From an uncultured Candidatus Berkelbacteria bacterium (GTDB lineage: Bacteria; Patescibacteriota; UBA1384; CAILIB01): 37,640 nucleotides of DNA. Location of the stretch: contig CAILIB010000019.1 in the NCBI GenBank assembly GCA_903834195.1, positions 1 through 37,640 on the forward strand, written 5' to 3'. Position 1 is the stretch's first letter; each line of letters opens with the position of its first letter. Below the pieces are notes generated by a model that saw only the letters and a list, made by a program, of their open reading frames with translations, did not search any database and was not told the origin of the DNA. This document shows positions 26,286 to 35,572 of the stretch, one piece after another. Made by a program: the position numbers and the translations under genes.

Positions 26286-27811
26286 ATTGTTCCCTTGTCA
26301 CCTTTGAAGGTCTGAACTAGCTTATAGGAGCTATCAATCAGGGTGTTCGAATACGCTTTCCCGTCCCATACCAATCCAGAGGGGAATATCGAACACAACA
26401 GAGTACGCTTCTCGTCAAGAGTCGCTGCTTCGTTGCCGTATGTCTGTTTTAAATTACCAAGTTTTTCCTCAATAAAGCGTGTAACCTTCTCAAGGTTGTA
26501 GTCAGTCAGTACATCATCGTTTTTTGCGATCTGAAGAGCTCTGAGCTTCTGTTCAATCACTAGGTTCTGTTCCTTGAACATCTCGTCTGAGTAGATACCA
26601 GTTAAATGCTTTTCAATAAGCCCTTGGCGCAGCTCGTAGAGCTTTTTAAGCTCACCATCAGCCTGCTCACGTCGTTTCTTGAGTGAACTAATACGTTGGA
26701 AGTAAGTCTTCCGAAGAAAGGCATTGAATAGATCAATGGTTTCCTTCGTAGGAGTAATACTCTCCAAATAAGTACTGGTGTAATTCTCTAGGGTAGCAAC
26801 TGGGCAGGACTTCAAGCAGCGGTTCGGACAGAAATAGTAGGGGTAAAGAGCTTTCTTCCCCTTACTTTTAGCTCCTGTATAGGAGCAGCCACAGAACTTA
26901 CACTTCACGATTCTTCGCAAGGCAAATTCCTTATTGTCCCTACACCTTCGAATGCTCGGTGCGGTATTGTTTCGATTTCTGCCGTCAATGATATCCTGAA
27001 CTCGGTAGAAGTCAGATTCCGAAATCATCGGAGTATGCTGGCCGAGTACTTCGTCACCCCATTTAGGTGAGAGGACTTTTCCTGCATAGAATTTATTGTG
27101 GAAAATTCTTCCAGCAGTTTGCTGCCGAAATTCATATCCCTTTTTACCGCCGTGCCCACTCTTGAGCCCTTTTTCGTTAAAGTAGTTCGCCATATCTAAT
27201 AGGGTCTTAGTGCCGGTCGCCATCAATCGCCAGGCCTCTTTCACCACTTCAAATGTCTCCGGATCCTTTACTGCATAGCCACTCTGGTTAAGATAACCTA
27301 CTGGCACAGGCCCGTTACACAAGCCATTGAGAAACCGTGCCCGTAAGCCGTTTTTTGTCCGCTCACTGCGCACATCGTTATCCATCTGAGCAAAGCCAGC
27401 AAGCATAGTTTCTACAAACTTTTCTGTTGGACTGTTTCCCGTAGGCTCTGAAGCTGAAATAAGTATCTGGTCATACTCAGACAGCTTTTTTCGAATTGCC
27501 AAATAATCTGATGTTTGCCGAGATATACGATCAAGACGATATACAATTACTGCCCGAACCACTTTTCGGTTCTTGCGGCAAAAATCCAACATTTCTATAA
27601 GTGCTGGACGACCTTTGATGGTTTTGGCCGAACGCCCTTCTTCTCGAAATGTTTGAATGATTGATAGTCCCCGTTTACCAGCTTCCTTCGTACAAATATC
27701 AAGTTGCGTTTCTAACGAGTAGTTCTCTACCTGCTCCTCAGTTGAGACACGCAAATAAAGCACAGCCCCTTCCGTTGGCTTTGCTGAAATACTCAGCACT
27801 GATTTTTCCAT
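26222..27811 (-). CDS. large serine recombinase
   Basis: YLRVSTEEQVENYSLETQ..VIVYRLDRISRQTSDYL resolvase catalytic domain, Recombinase domain, CxxC zinc ribbon, coiled coil; 3' end overlaps tRNA-Glu. Confidence 0.95.
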   Translation of the reverse strand: MEKSVLSISAKPTEGAVLYLRVSTEEQVENYSLETQLDICTKEAGKRGLSIIQTFREEGRSAKTIKGRPALIEMLDFCRKNRKVVRAVIVYRLDRISRQTSDYLAIRKKLSEYDQILISASEPTGNSPTEKFVETMLAGFAQMDNDVRSERTKNGLRARFLNGLCNGPVPVGYLNQSGYAVKDPETFEVVKEAWRLMATGTKTLLDMANYFNEKGLKSGHGGKKGYEFRQQTAGRIFHNKFYAGKVLSPKWGDEVLGQHTPMISESDFYRVQDIIDGRNRNNTAPSIRRCRDNKEFALRRIVKCKFCGCSYTGAKSKGKKALYPYYFCPNRCLKSCPVATLENYTSTYLESITPTKETIDLFNAFLRKTYFQRISSLKKRREQADGELKKLYELRQGLIEKHLTGIYSDEMFKEQNLVIEQKLRALQIAKNDDVLTDYNLEKVTRFIEEKLGNLKQTYGNEAATLDEKRTLLCSIFPSGLVWDGKAYSNTLIDSSYKLVQTFKGDKGTIGSAKGSRTPLSSVKGRYPNR

Positions 27812-27813
27812 AG

Positions 27814-28170
27814 TTATTCTCCCTTCACTACTTGGGTTAATGTTTGGTTATTAAAGATACTGCGCTCGAACGCATCCATCCAGCGCTCAATAAGATACTG
27901 AAATTCTGTGATCTTTACCTCAAGGTCTTGATCTGAGAGGTTCATAACCGAAGATCCAAGAATTCTTCTCGCCTGCGTAAGCCGTGTTTCTTCCTGTTGC
28001 CCTTGAAAGAAAGATGACAGCCCATGCTCTAGCGCCTTTGTTCTCTCTGGCGAAAAACCTTGCAGAACTTGCTTACTAACTAAAGGAGAATACTCCATCT
28101 TTTCTCTACTTAATGGAGATGGCGACATTTTCCTTTCTGCTTCGAGTTCTAGTAATAGTTGGGGGCTCAT
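27814..28170 (-). CDS. hypothetical protein upstream of the recombinase
   Basis: ORF ends 2 nt before the recombinase start; probably same operon. Confidence 0.65.
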   Translation of the reverse strand: MSPQLLLELEAERKMSPSPLSREKMEYSPLVSKQVLQGFSPERTKALEHGLSSFFQGQQEETRLTQARRILGSSVMNLSDQDLEVKITEFQYLIERWMDAFERSIFNNQTLTQVVKGE

Positions 28171-28182
28171 AGTATATTATGC

Positions 28183-28223
28183 TATCCATGTACGGATATA
28201 TAATACTATCCACTAGCGGATAG
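28183..28223. promoter_or_regulatory. two tandem operator-like palindromes in the recombinase operon promoter
   Basis: TATCC-ATGTAC-GGATA (28183-28198) and CTATCC-ACTAGC-GGATAG (28206-28223). Confidence 0.65.
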
Positions 28224-28378
28224 TGTCAAGATTTAAAGTATGCAAAAAATACTCTCCTGAAAGGTACTTCGAACACCCCTAAAATATCCGTTCTTAAAGA
28301 CTCAAACCCTCCCCTGTCACGCTTGAGCCTTTAAGACCAAACACTTTAGAGGTTGAAATAAGCAACGACATTCGATGT

Positions 28379-28912
28379 TTAGAAATTCACACCCTCTTCC
28401 CTAAAGAACTCAACAACACTCAGACAAACCATCCCTTGATCATCGCAAACATTCGGAATTTTGGGTGATTTTGTTACTGAAATTTGTGTTTGTCGCTTTT
28501 CTAAAGTAACTACTGTAAGATTCCGTGCCTTTGAAAGCCCCACAATATGAAGGTCGTTAGAATAGCCAGTGGCACTTGCGTAAGTTGGGAACCTATTTAC
28601 AATGCTTCTCATTGAGGTCAGCTGTGCATCATCGATGTTAACAAATGCATGCGCATAGGTTTGAACCCACGCATCCACTTCTGGGTTTCCCCACTTTTTT
28701 AGCTCATCAGCAACTACTTTAGGCATAATCATCTGACCTGAAGCAATTTTTTCTTCAATAAAGCCCCAGGCACTAGCAAAAACATCTTTGCCATAGGTCT
28801 CTTCGGGCGTTAGCTTCAGAAAGCTACTAACCACATTAGTATCCAAGCAATATTTTGGGGCTAATTCAGGAAAAAGATCAATTTGTTCCGGCATGAGTAG
28901 CCCTTCCTCCAA
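28379..28912 (-). CDS. DUF4411 (PIN-like) protein, probable toxin
   Basis: KYCLDTNVVSSFLK..ASGQMIMPKVVADELKKW..SNDLHIVGLSKARNLTVVTLEK. Confidence 0.85.
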   Translation of the reverse strand: MEEGLLMPEQIDLFPELAPKYCLDTNVVSSFLKLTPEETYGKDVFASAWGFIEEKIASGQMIMPKVVADELKKWGNPEVDAWVQTYAHAFVNIDDAQLTSMRSIVNRFPTYASATGYSNDLHIVGLSKARNLTVVTLEKRQTQISVTKSPKIPNVCDDQGMVCLSVVEFFREEGVNF

Positions 28913-30035
28913 AGAGGATCTTTCGATACCCTTCTAGATTCTTTTGAGCAACCCCTAATGCTCTGCTTACGTCCTGATAACTGATTCTGCCTTCGCCGTA
29001 CGCTGAAAAAACGTCTGTTGAGTAAAGAGTACCGACGCTTTTAATCTTATTCTGATGCCAATTTCCGTGACCTGATTGGTCCACTTCACTTGCAGGGGCT
29101 TCCACTCTCTCTTCATATGCATATGTATATGCAAAATCAGTAATATAACCCAGATTCTTCAACCTAGTTAAAATCGCAAGTTTACTTATCTTAAAACACT
29201 TTGAAAGCTCAGTTACCAAAACTGAATCTGCTACATCCGTTAAATCAAACTGCCTACCATGGATAAGATCGGCCAATTCACGTTTTGACACCAAGAAAGA
29301 GGCCGCAAAATTATTACAAAATGGCTCAATTGTATTAGTGGTGCTAAGATCGCAGATACCCGTATTCTTTAACAAAATATGACATAGCTCGTGAAACAGA
29401 GAGAAAATACGCGCGTATGGAATATCTTTAGTACTCACCACGATTATCGCGTGTCTTTCACTCATCATTGAGAACGCCCGAACTTGATCGAGAGGCAGTG
29501 GCTTCTCTGAAACATATATCCCCAAAGACTGTATCTTTGCCTTCCAGTATCTTAAGGCTTCGAAATGATCCTTAATTTTCAGAACTTCTTCAAGAGAATA
29601 TCCAATATGTTCACGCATCAATTCGGCGAGTCTCTCGTAGTTATTCACAGATTGCCCGTCAACAACCGGAAGGCTAAGTATTCTATTAGGATCAATATCT
29701 TCGGCAAAACTAAGAACATTCGATGCTTCTTCAAGATATACGGCCATTTCAGGACTAACATGATGTTCCTGATTGGCAACGGTACGATTATCTTGTCCAA
29801 ATGCCGGAGCTGTAGGGGGCGCATCCAAAAGAAAGACTGTCCAAGGTTTATAGAAGACTTTTGCTAATTTCTCAGCGCGACTTAGGCTAATTTCCGTATT
29901 TTCGGAAATCATTTCCTCTAATTCAGCTAAAGAAATTCCAGCTTTTTCCGCGACTACATTACGTGGAATCGCTGCATACTGCGTTAGCAAGCTTTCTAGG
30001 ACTTCCGCTTTTACTAGTATTTTTGGATGACTCAT
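28878..30035 (-). CDS. ImmA/IrrE family metallo-endopeptidase with N-terminal HTH
   Basis: RIFSLFHELCHILL zinc motif; overlaps the DUF4411 gene. Confidence 0.9.
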   Translation of the reverse strand: MSHPKILVKAEVLESLLTQYAAIPRNVVAEKAGISLAELEEMISENTEISLSRAEKLAKVFYKPWTVFLLDAPPTAPAFGQDNRTVANQEHHVSPEMAVYLEEASNVLSFAEDIDPNRILSLPVVDGQSVNNYERLAELMREHIGYSLEEVLKIKDHFEALRYWKAKIQSLGIYVSEKPLPLDQVRAFSMMSERHAIIVVSTKDIPYARIFSLFHELCHILLKNTGICDLSTTNTIEPFCNNFAASFLVSKRELADLIHGRQFDLTDVADSVLVTELSKCFKISKLAILTRLKNLGYITDFAYTYAYEERVEAPASEVDQSGHGNWHQNKIKSVGTLYSTDVFSAYGEGRISYQDVSRALGVAQKNLEGYRKILFGGRATHAGTN

Positions 30036-30178
30036 TGGTATTAGAATAGCACTTTAAAATGAACACTCCATAAGTACTTGTCTAGCAACAAAGAAAGACA
30101 ACACATTAGTTGCATTTGTTCTTTTCTTGAACTGAACCAAAAGGTATTTGATCATTTGGTGAACATCTTGGCTGAATC

Positions 30179-30820
30179 CTATGGATTTCCCGAAAGGAAT
30201 ATCCTCGGATCCACCGGAATACCAAATACATTAACTTGAAAATGAGTATGCGGCCCCGTAGACCAGCCGGTACTGCCTCGAGTACCGATAATGTCGCCCA
30301 TCTTCACCTGTTGCCCCACAACCACGCTAAGGGTATTCAGGTGGCCGTAAATCGAAGTTACATGGTGTCCGTTGTCTATTTCCACGTGCGTACCAAAACC
30401 CCAACTTAAGCTCCCTGAATAGGTCACGGTACCGGCCATAAAGGCGGCAACGGGTGTCCCCACCTGGTGGTTAGGATCAGCAATATCAATACCGGAATGG
30501 AGGGGTTGGTAGGGCGGATCGGGTGCACCAAACTCTAAGGTCACCACGCCAGATACCGGCCACATGGCAGGGCCCGTGATTGTATCAACAATTTTCCCTG
30601 TTCCTGGGTCGTGGATGTCCACACTGATGTTCTGTGGGGTAGAACCCGATCCAGTACTCGCAAGAACTGAGGAAATACTGCCAAACCCGAGCTGCGTCAC
30701 CACAATAGCGAGGCCAATGGGCAGGAGCATTATGATACAAAGAGTGGCAAAAATAATCTTGATCTCTCGCTTAAATGAGAGCATCCCCGATATCACAAGC
30801 CCCCACACGTTCGGATTCAT
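30179..30820 (-). CDS. M23 family metallopeptidase, T4SS-associated
   Basis: HSGIDIADPNHQVGTPVAAFMAGTVTYSG..GHHVTSIYGHLNTLSV..GPHTHFQVNV. Confidence 0.92.
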   Translation of the reverse strand: MNPNVWGLVISGMLSFKREIKIIFATLCIIMLLPIGLAIVVTQLGFGSISSVLASTGSGSTPQNISVDIHDPGTGKIVDTITGPAMWPVSGVVTLEFGAPDPPYQPLHSGIDIADPNHQVGTPVAAFMAGTVTYSGSLSWGFGTHVEIDNGHHVTSIYGHLNTLSVVVGQQVKMGDIIGTRGSTGWSTGPHTHFQVNVFGIPVDPRIFLSGNP

Positions 30821-32622
30821 TTCTTTTCCTTTGACTTCTCTGCTGGGTCAGTCGTGATAAGGGGGTGCTCGTCTTCTGAGGCAGTGATCTTCACAATGAC
30901 ATGGTGCTGATCAGCGATGATCAAAGCCTCACCTCGTTCGCAGGTAAGGAGGAACTTCTGTTCGTATTCAGAGAGGTGAAACTCTTCTGCTACGTGCCGG
31001 ATGGTGGTGGTGTCTTGGCGCATCAGAATACGTAAGGAAGCCTGGGAAGCAATGGCACGGCCATAAGCAGACTGTAAGAAGTCATTTGCCTGCTGGGAAA
31101 TAATGGAAACTCCTAAATAGTACTTGCGAGCACGTCTGACCATTCCGGCGATAAAGCGAGCAGATTCCTCGTGTTCCAAGAGGAGCCAGGCCTCATCAAT
31201 TACGAGGAGCCGCTTTTGCAATGAGCTCTTCACCTGATTCTGGACAAACTGCGCAATCACCAGGTGCATGATCTGCCTAAGAGATTCTGGCAAGTCCTTG
31301 GTATCGAATACCACCAAGCGGTTATCCAGCTCAATGTTGGTGTGGGCATCAAACACTTCCGCCAGTGATCCAGTAACGTACTTTTCTAACCGCTGACAGA
31401 GTCGTAGTTCTTTAAGCGATTTAAGAACTAAGAAAAAGTCATTGAGGGTGGGATACTGCTTACTTCCCTTTTTGGGTGAAGATCCTTTTGAGGTTACTCC
31501 GGCATACTTGTATGTTTTAAGAATCGCCTTATCCACCACTGACTTCTCCTCAGGTGAGAGTCCTTCTGCCATCAAGGAAATAATTTCCGTTAAGGATTGC
31601 ACATGATCTGCAAAGGAATCGGGATCGGTAAAGGCGTTCACTGAGAGGTCAAAGGGGTTAATCTTCTCTTCTGAATGCACGGAAAGCTTGATATAGGTAC
31701 CTCCAACAGACTGAGATAATTGGCGGTACTCACGCTCCGGATCAATCACAATGACTTTGGTGCCTTGCATGAGGTGGCGCAATATTTCCACTTTAGCGGT
31801 GTAACTTTTCCCGGATCCACTTTGAGCAAACAAGATACTATTGGCATTTGGCAGGCTAAAGCGGTCAAGAATCACCAATGAGCTATTTGAACGGTTAATG
31901 CCGTATAAAATACCGGTTTCTTGCACCAGCTCTGAGGAAACAAATGGAAAAGTGAGAGCAGCGCTGGAGCTATCCAAGTTTCGCTTTTGGGCTAAAACGT
32001 TTTCTCCTCGGGGCAAGATAGACTGCAACCCTTCAAGTTGCTGATACATCGCCGATTTCATATAGAACAAACGGGTAGCCAGGATATGCTCCAAAAGTTT
32101 GGTGGTTTTTTCGAGCTCAGCCACCGAATCAGCGAAAATGCAGAGGTAGAGCGATACCTGGAACAAGTTCTCCTGCCCTCGCTGAATCTTGTCCCGAAGG
32201 GCAATGGCCGATTCAAGGGGGTCGGTAAGCTCTGCCCCCACAATCTTTCCAGCTCGCTCCATCGCACGTTTAGTTGAGGTAAGCTCAGTGATCTTTCGGT
32301 TGAGCTTAGGGAGTGCCAATGTGGCTTCAATTGGCTCAATATGAAAGCTGATGTCGATGTTGTGATTGAAGTTAATCAGGTGATTAAGCCAACCGGAAGA
32401 TGCTGTGTAGGGATAGCCGGAGATGAACAGGGTGCGAACGTACCGGTTATCAATCACTAAGTACGAGCGGTCTTCCTCCAGGCCGGAATACGTGATCACA
32501 TCTAATTGATCCTGCTCTCCCACGTGAAACTTGAGGGTATCTTCTTTGCGCTTGCGTTCAGAGACTTGTACAGCAGATTTTGCTTTTGGTTTGGTTTTAT
32601 GGGAAGTCGAGAACATGAGCAC
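30817..32622 (-). CDS. VirB4/TraC-type conjugation ATPase
   Basis: Walker A AQSGSGKSYTAKVEI, Walker B RLLVIDEAWLLLEHEESA. Confidence 0.93.
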   Translation of the reverse strand: MLMFSTSHKTKPKAKSAVQVSERKRKEDTLKFHVGEQDQLDVITYSGLEEDRSYLVIDNRYVRTLFISGYPYTASSGWLNHLINFNHNIDISFHIEPIEATLALPKLNRKITELTSTKRAMERAGKIVGAELTDPLESAIALRDKIQRGQENLFQVSLYLCIFADSVAELEKTTKLLEHILATRLFYMKSAMYQQLEGLQSILPRGENVLAQKRNLDSSSAALTFPFVSSELVQETGILYGINRSNSSLVILDRFSLPNANSILFAQSGSGKSYTAKVEILRHLMQGTKVIVIDPEREYRQLSQSVGGTYIKLSVHSEEKINPFDLSVNAFTDPDSFADHVQSLTEIISLMAEGLSPEEKSVVDKAILKTYKYAGVTSKGSSPKKGSKQYPTLNDFFLVLKSLKELRLCQRLEKYVTGSLAEVFDAHTNIELDNRLVVFDTKDLPESLRQIMHLVIAQFVQNQVKSSLQKRLLVIDEAWLLLEHEESARFIAGMVRRARKYYLGVSIISQQANDFLQSAYGRAIASQASLRILMRQDTTTIRHVAEEFHLSEYEQKFLLTCERGEALIIADQHHVIVKITASEDEHPLITTDPAEKSKEKK

Positions 32623-33211
32623 TCCTGATTAAGGCTTGGGCTAGGGGCTGTGTTTTGGCTGTTTCCGGTTGGTAGAAGCTGTAGAAGAGATCTAAGATTT
32701 CAAGACTGGAAAGCGGTCTGGCGGTCATGCCCATCTTCTCCATCCCCTTCACTAATATTTCCTGTTCGAGCATCAACTGTTCACGAATAAGCGAGAAGTC
32801 GGCAGTTTCCTTGTGATCGTATGAAACGATGAGGTAGAATCGGCGCGACAAGATCTTGTTGCCAGCAACAAGTTTGCGGATGAAAGAACTGTAGTTTTTG
32901 AGCTGGGTCTTGTACAAGCCTTCTGTTTCACTGCTTCTGGCAATGGCAAAATCCTCGAGGTAGCGCTCCACATCGAGCTCCCGAACTCTCACCAAGATCT
33001 GCACTGAGCTTGTTAAGGAATTTAGGAAGGACTGGAAGGTATCGATGATGGCATCCTGCTCATCCATACTCTGCAGCTCAAAGTTGACTGAGGATGTAGC
33101 CAATACGGTGCGATACCGGTTGCCAGGAAGTATCAGCACCCCATCCCGCACTTCTTTAATGCCAATTTGGGTACGGGCAGATCCTTTAGCTTTGGGCTTT
33201 GATTGAAACAT
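32597..33211 (-). CDS. T4SS protein, TraC/VirB4 N-terminal-like
   Basis: small protein preceding VirB4; QSFLNSLTSSVQILVRVRELDVERYLE; 26-bp overlap with virB4. Confidence 0.75.
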   Translation of the reverse strand: MFQSKPKAKGSARTQIGIKEVRDGVLILPGNRYRTVLATSSVNFELQSMDEQDAIIDTFQSFLNSLTSSVQILVRVRELDVERYLEDFAIARSSETEGLYKTQLKNYSSFIRKLVAGNKILSRRFYLIVSYDHKETADFSLIREQLMLEQEILVKGMEKMGMTARPLSSLEILDLFYSFYQPETAKTQPLAQALIRSAHVLDFP

Positions 33212-33692
33212 TGATTCCTCCTTTCTCCGCTTGGGTAAAGCCGATGGTTAGTCCTTTATTTGCCAGTAATTCAGAGAGTCTGAGGTGTTCTGGGAAGGTT
33301 AACAGTGCTGGCACTTCCTCAGTTGATTCTACTTTCTTCGGAGCGTGTGCCACCTTTTCTTCCTTAGGCTCAGCTACGATGTCGCGGTGAATCATGTCAG
33401 CTTTGGTGTAGATATAGATCCGAGGACGTGCAGCAAACCTGAGGTACACAAGCAGCCAATCCATCACCACTTTGCCTTTTATTCTCAATGACAGGCCTCC
33501 AAACACCATGAACTGCAGGGCAATCAGGACAATTTTGATGGCATTCAGTTTGTCATGCTGGGGTATAACCACATAGATGGCCGAACTTGTGATGAGGGGC
33601 AGAATCAAGAGAATAATCTGCGTGAAGCTCAAATTCCCCGCAACTTTGTCTTCGACGGTGGTGATTTGTGCTGGAACAACGGTAGTTTTCAT
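33186..33692 (-). CDS. PrgI family protein
   Basis: preferred start MKTTVVPAQITTVEDKVAGNLSFTQIILLILPLI; longer track start overlaps the VirB6-like gene. Confidence 0.8.
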   Translation of the reverse strand: MKTTVVPAQITTVEDKVAGNLSFTQIILLILPLITSSAIYVVIPQHDKLNAIKIVLIALQFMVFGGLSLRIKGKVVMDWLLVYLRFAARPRIYIYTKADMIHRDIVAEPKEEKVAHAPKKVESTEEVPALLTFPEHLRLSELLANKGLTIGFTQAEKGGINVSIKAQS

Positions 33693-34939
33693 TTCCCTCC
33701 TCCGACCACTTTCGCAGCACCAGTAGCACTCATGACATTCAAGACCTGTCCACCGAATTTCTTGAACATGCCGGTTGCTTGTGAGGCTAGCACCAGCTGC
33801 ATGGCGTTCGTGGTACTTTTCAGCAAAATACTGAAGAGTGCCACGCCGATGAAGATAGAAATTAAGGGGTTGGTGCCAATTTGTCCGGGAACGGTTAAGA
33901 ACGCAGAGGCAAGCTGGATAATCACCACGTGGACAAAGATGCTGAAGATGGTGACTAAATAGGCCTTTGCAGAACTCACCGCGTAGCTCGTGAAACCTGG
34001 AATCAACCAGAGTAAGCACATAAAGGGTGCCATCACGGCACCGAGTGCCAAGAGCATGAGACGGGTGATGTAGAACAAGAGCAAGATTGCACCAAGCACG
34101 ATGAAGATCACCATGAAAATAAGAGTAATAAGTGCCGTACCACCAGCAAGCAAGGTGGTAGGGTTAAAAGCATTGAGGATCCAGGCTTGGCCAATCCCAC
34201 CTGTCGCCGAAAGCACTGCATGCACTAATACCTGACAAAGCGAGATCACCCAATCAATCAGGAATATCGAGGTATTTGCTGCAACGAACGCTAAGGCAAT
34301 CCTAGGAAACAACTCCTTCAAGTTCATCTCTTCAAACCCAAAGGTGGTTGCGGACATAACGTGAAAACCGAGCAAGGCAATGCCAAGGACAAAGAGTGAG
34401 TCAACAATCCCCACGGTGATCAGCCAGAAGTCAAACACCACTGAGTTAGTGGCGAGTGAAGGAGTATTCGTGAGAAAGCTTGTGATGGCGTTCATGATCG
34501 GAGCAGTCGCCGATTGAATGATGTTCTGCAAGAATCCTGCCACGGCATCAAGTAAGATCTGCGCCAAGGACGAATCAGGTGGTGCCGGCTGTATAGGGGT
34601 TAGTCCAAGCGTGGTGCCACCCCCGGTACCGGCAGTGGTGAGAGCGCCGGTTAACAGGGACGCTATCACCCCTGCCCCAATTACCAAAACGAGCCCAATC
34701 AAGGCTCGATGAATAATTCGCTTGGCGTCTTCTAATGCAGCCGGATTGCCTGAGGAGGTCATGTAGCGATACCCACCGACAATGAGAAAGAATACGGCCG
34801 CTATTGCTGCTAAACCGATTAAGGTTGAGAGCGTATCTGAGGTATACCGTGACACCTCATCCCCTCCCGCAGCAAAAGCGACAGCCGGAAAACAGACCGC
34901 AAGAATGGATACCGAAAAAATCGAGAGGAATTTTTTCAT
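33689..34939 (-). CDS. VirB6/TrbL-like multi-pass T4SS membrane protein
   Basis: signal peptide and many TM segments in T4SS context. Confidence 0.78.
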   Translation of the reverse strand: MKKFLSIFSVSILAVCFPAVAFAAGGDEVSRYTSDTLSTLIGLAAIAAVFFLIVGGYRYMTSSGNPAALEDAKRIIHRALIGLVLVIGAGVIASLLTGALTTAGTGGGTTLGLTPIQPAPPDSSLAQILLDAVAGFLQNIIQSATAPIMNAITSFLTNTPSLATNSVVFDFWLITVGIVDSLFVLGIALLGFHVMSATTFGFEEMNLKELFPRIALAFVAANTSIFLIDWVISLCQVLVHAVLSATGGIGQAWILNAFNPTTLLAGGTALITLIFMVIFIVLGAILLLFYITRLMLLALGAVMAPFMCLLWLIPGFTSYAVSSAKAYLVTIFSIFVHVVIIQLASAFLTVPGQIGTNPLISIFIGVALFSILLKSTTNAMQLVLASQATGMFKKFGGQVLNVMSATGAAKVVGGGK

Positions 34940-34960
34940 GAGTTGAAGTTCTGGTATAGC

Positions 34961-35296
34961 CTACTTAAACGCCGTGGTAGCAATACCGGAGACGATGTTA
35001 GAAAGCACGAAGGCCCCAAGGACAACAGCAAGACCAACTCCGGACCATACCAGCGTTTTCTTAGACTTGTCTAAGTGCTCAGGGTTTCCAGAACTGGTGA
35101 TATACCCCACACCCCCTAATACAAAAAAGCCGGCCGCGATGAGGCCGGAAAAGGTGACGAGTACCTGGATGACATTCTGGATGAAGGTTTGCACCTTGCT
35201 GATATCTCCTGAATCCGCAAGAGCAGGACTGGCCCATGCCGCAAAGAGGGCAAGTGTTACGTACGCAAGTTTCGCTTTCTCAAGAGTCTTGTGCAT
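34961..35296 (-). CDS. TrbC/VirB2-like pilin-type membrane protein
   Basis: signal peptide plus two TMs, GYITSSGNPEHLDKSKKTLVWSGVGLAVVLGAFVLSNIV. Confidence 0.78.
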   Translation of the reverse strand: MHKTLEKAKLAYVTLALFAAWASPALADSGDISKVQTFIQNVIQVLVTFSGLIAAGFFVLGGVGYITSSGNPEHLDKSKKTLVWSGVGLAVVLGAFVLSNIVSGIATTAFK

Positions 35297-35572
35297 AATC
35301 GGGTGTCTTTCTCAGGGTGGCGTGTGCCGTTATTCCCTGTGGTTATTGGTTAGTTCGCTTAACAAACAATTTCTACGCCACTGGTCTATCACACTATTTT
35401 CATACGTGTCAAATATTTTTAGCTCTCAGAGCCATTTATAATTTTGTGTTCGGTATCTGTTTGAATCTGTTGCAGAATTACTTTTCCGAACAAAAGATTA
35501 TACACACCAAAAAATATTGCTTTCGCAGCTCCTAAAAGCAAAAATAACCCTCAAGATACCAAATATGGAGAA

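Noticed and set aside
28240-28290. Another cassette junction (GCAAAAAATAC..GAAAGGTAC..TTCGAACACC)
   Set aside because: Only weak similarity: no GGGCACCA core and no clean hairpin
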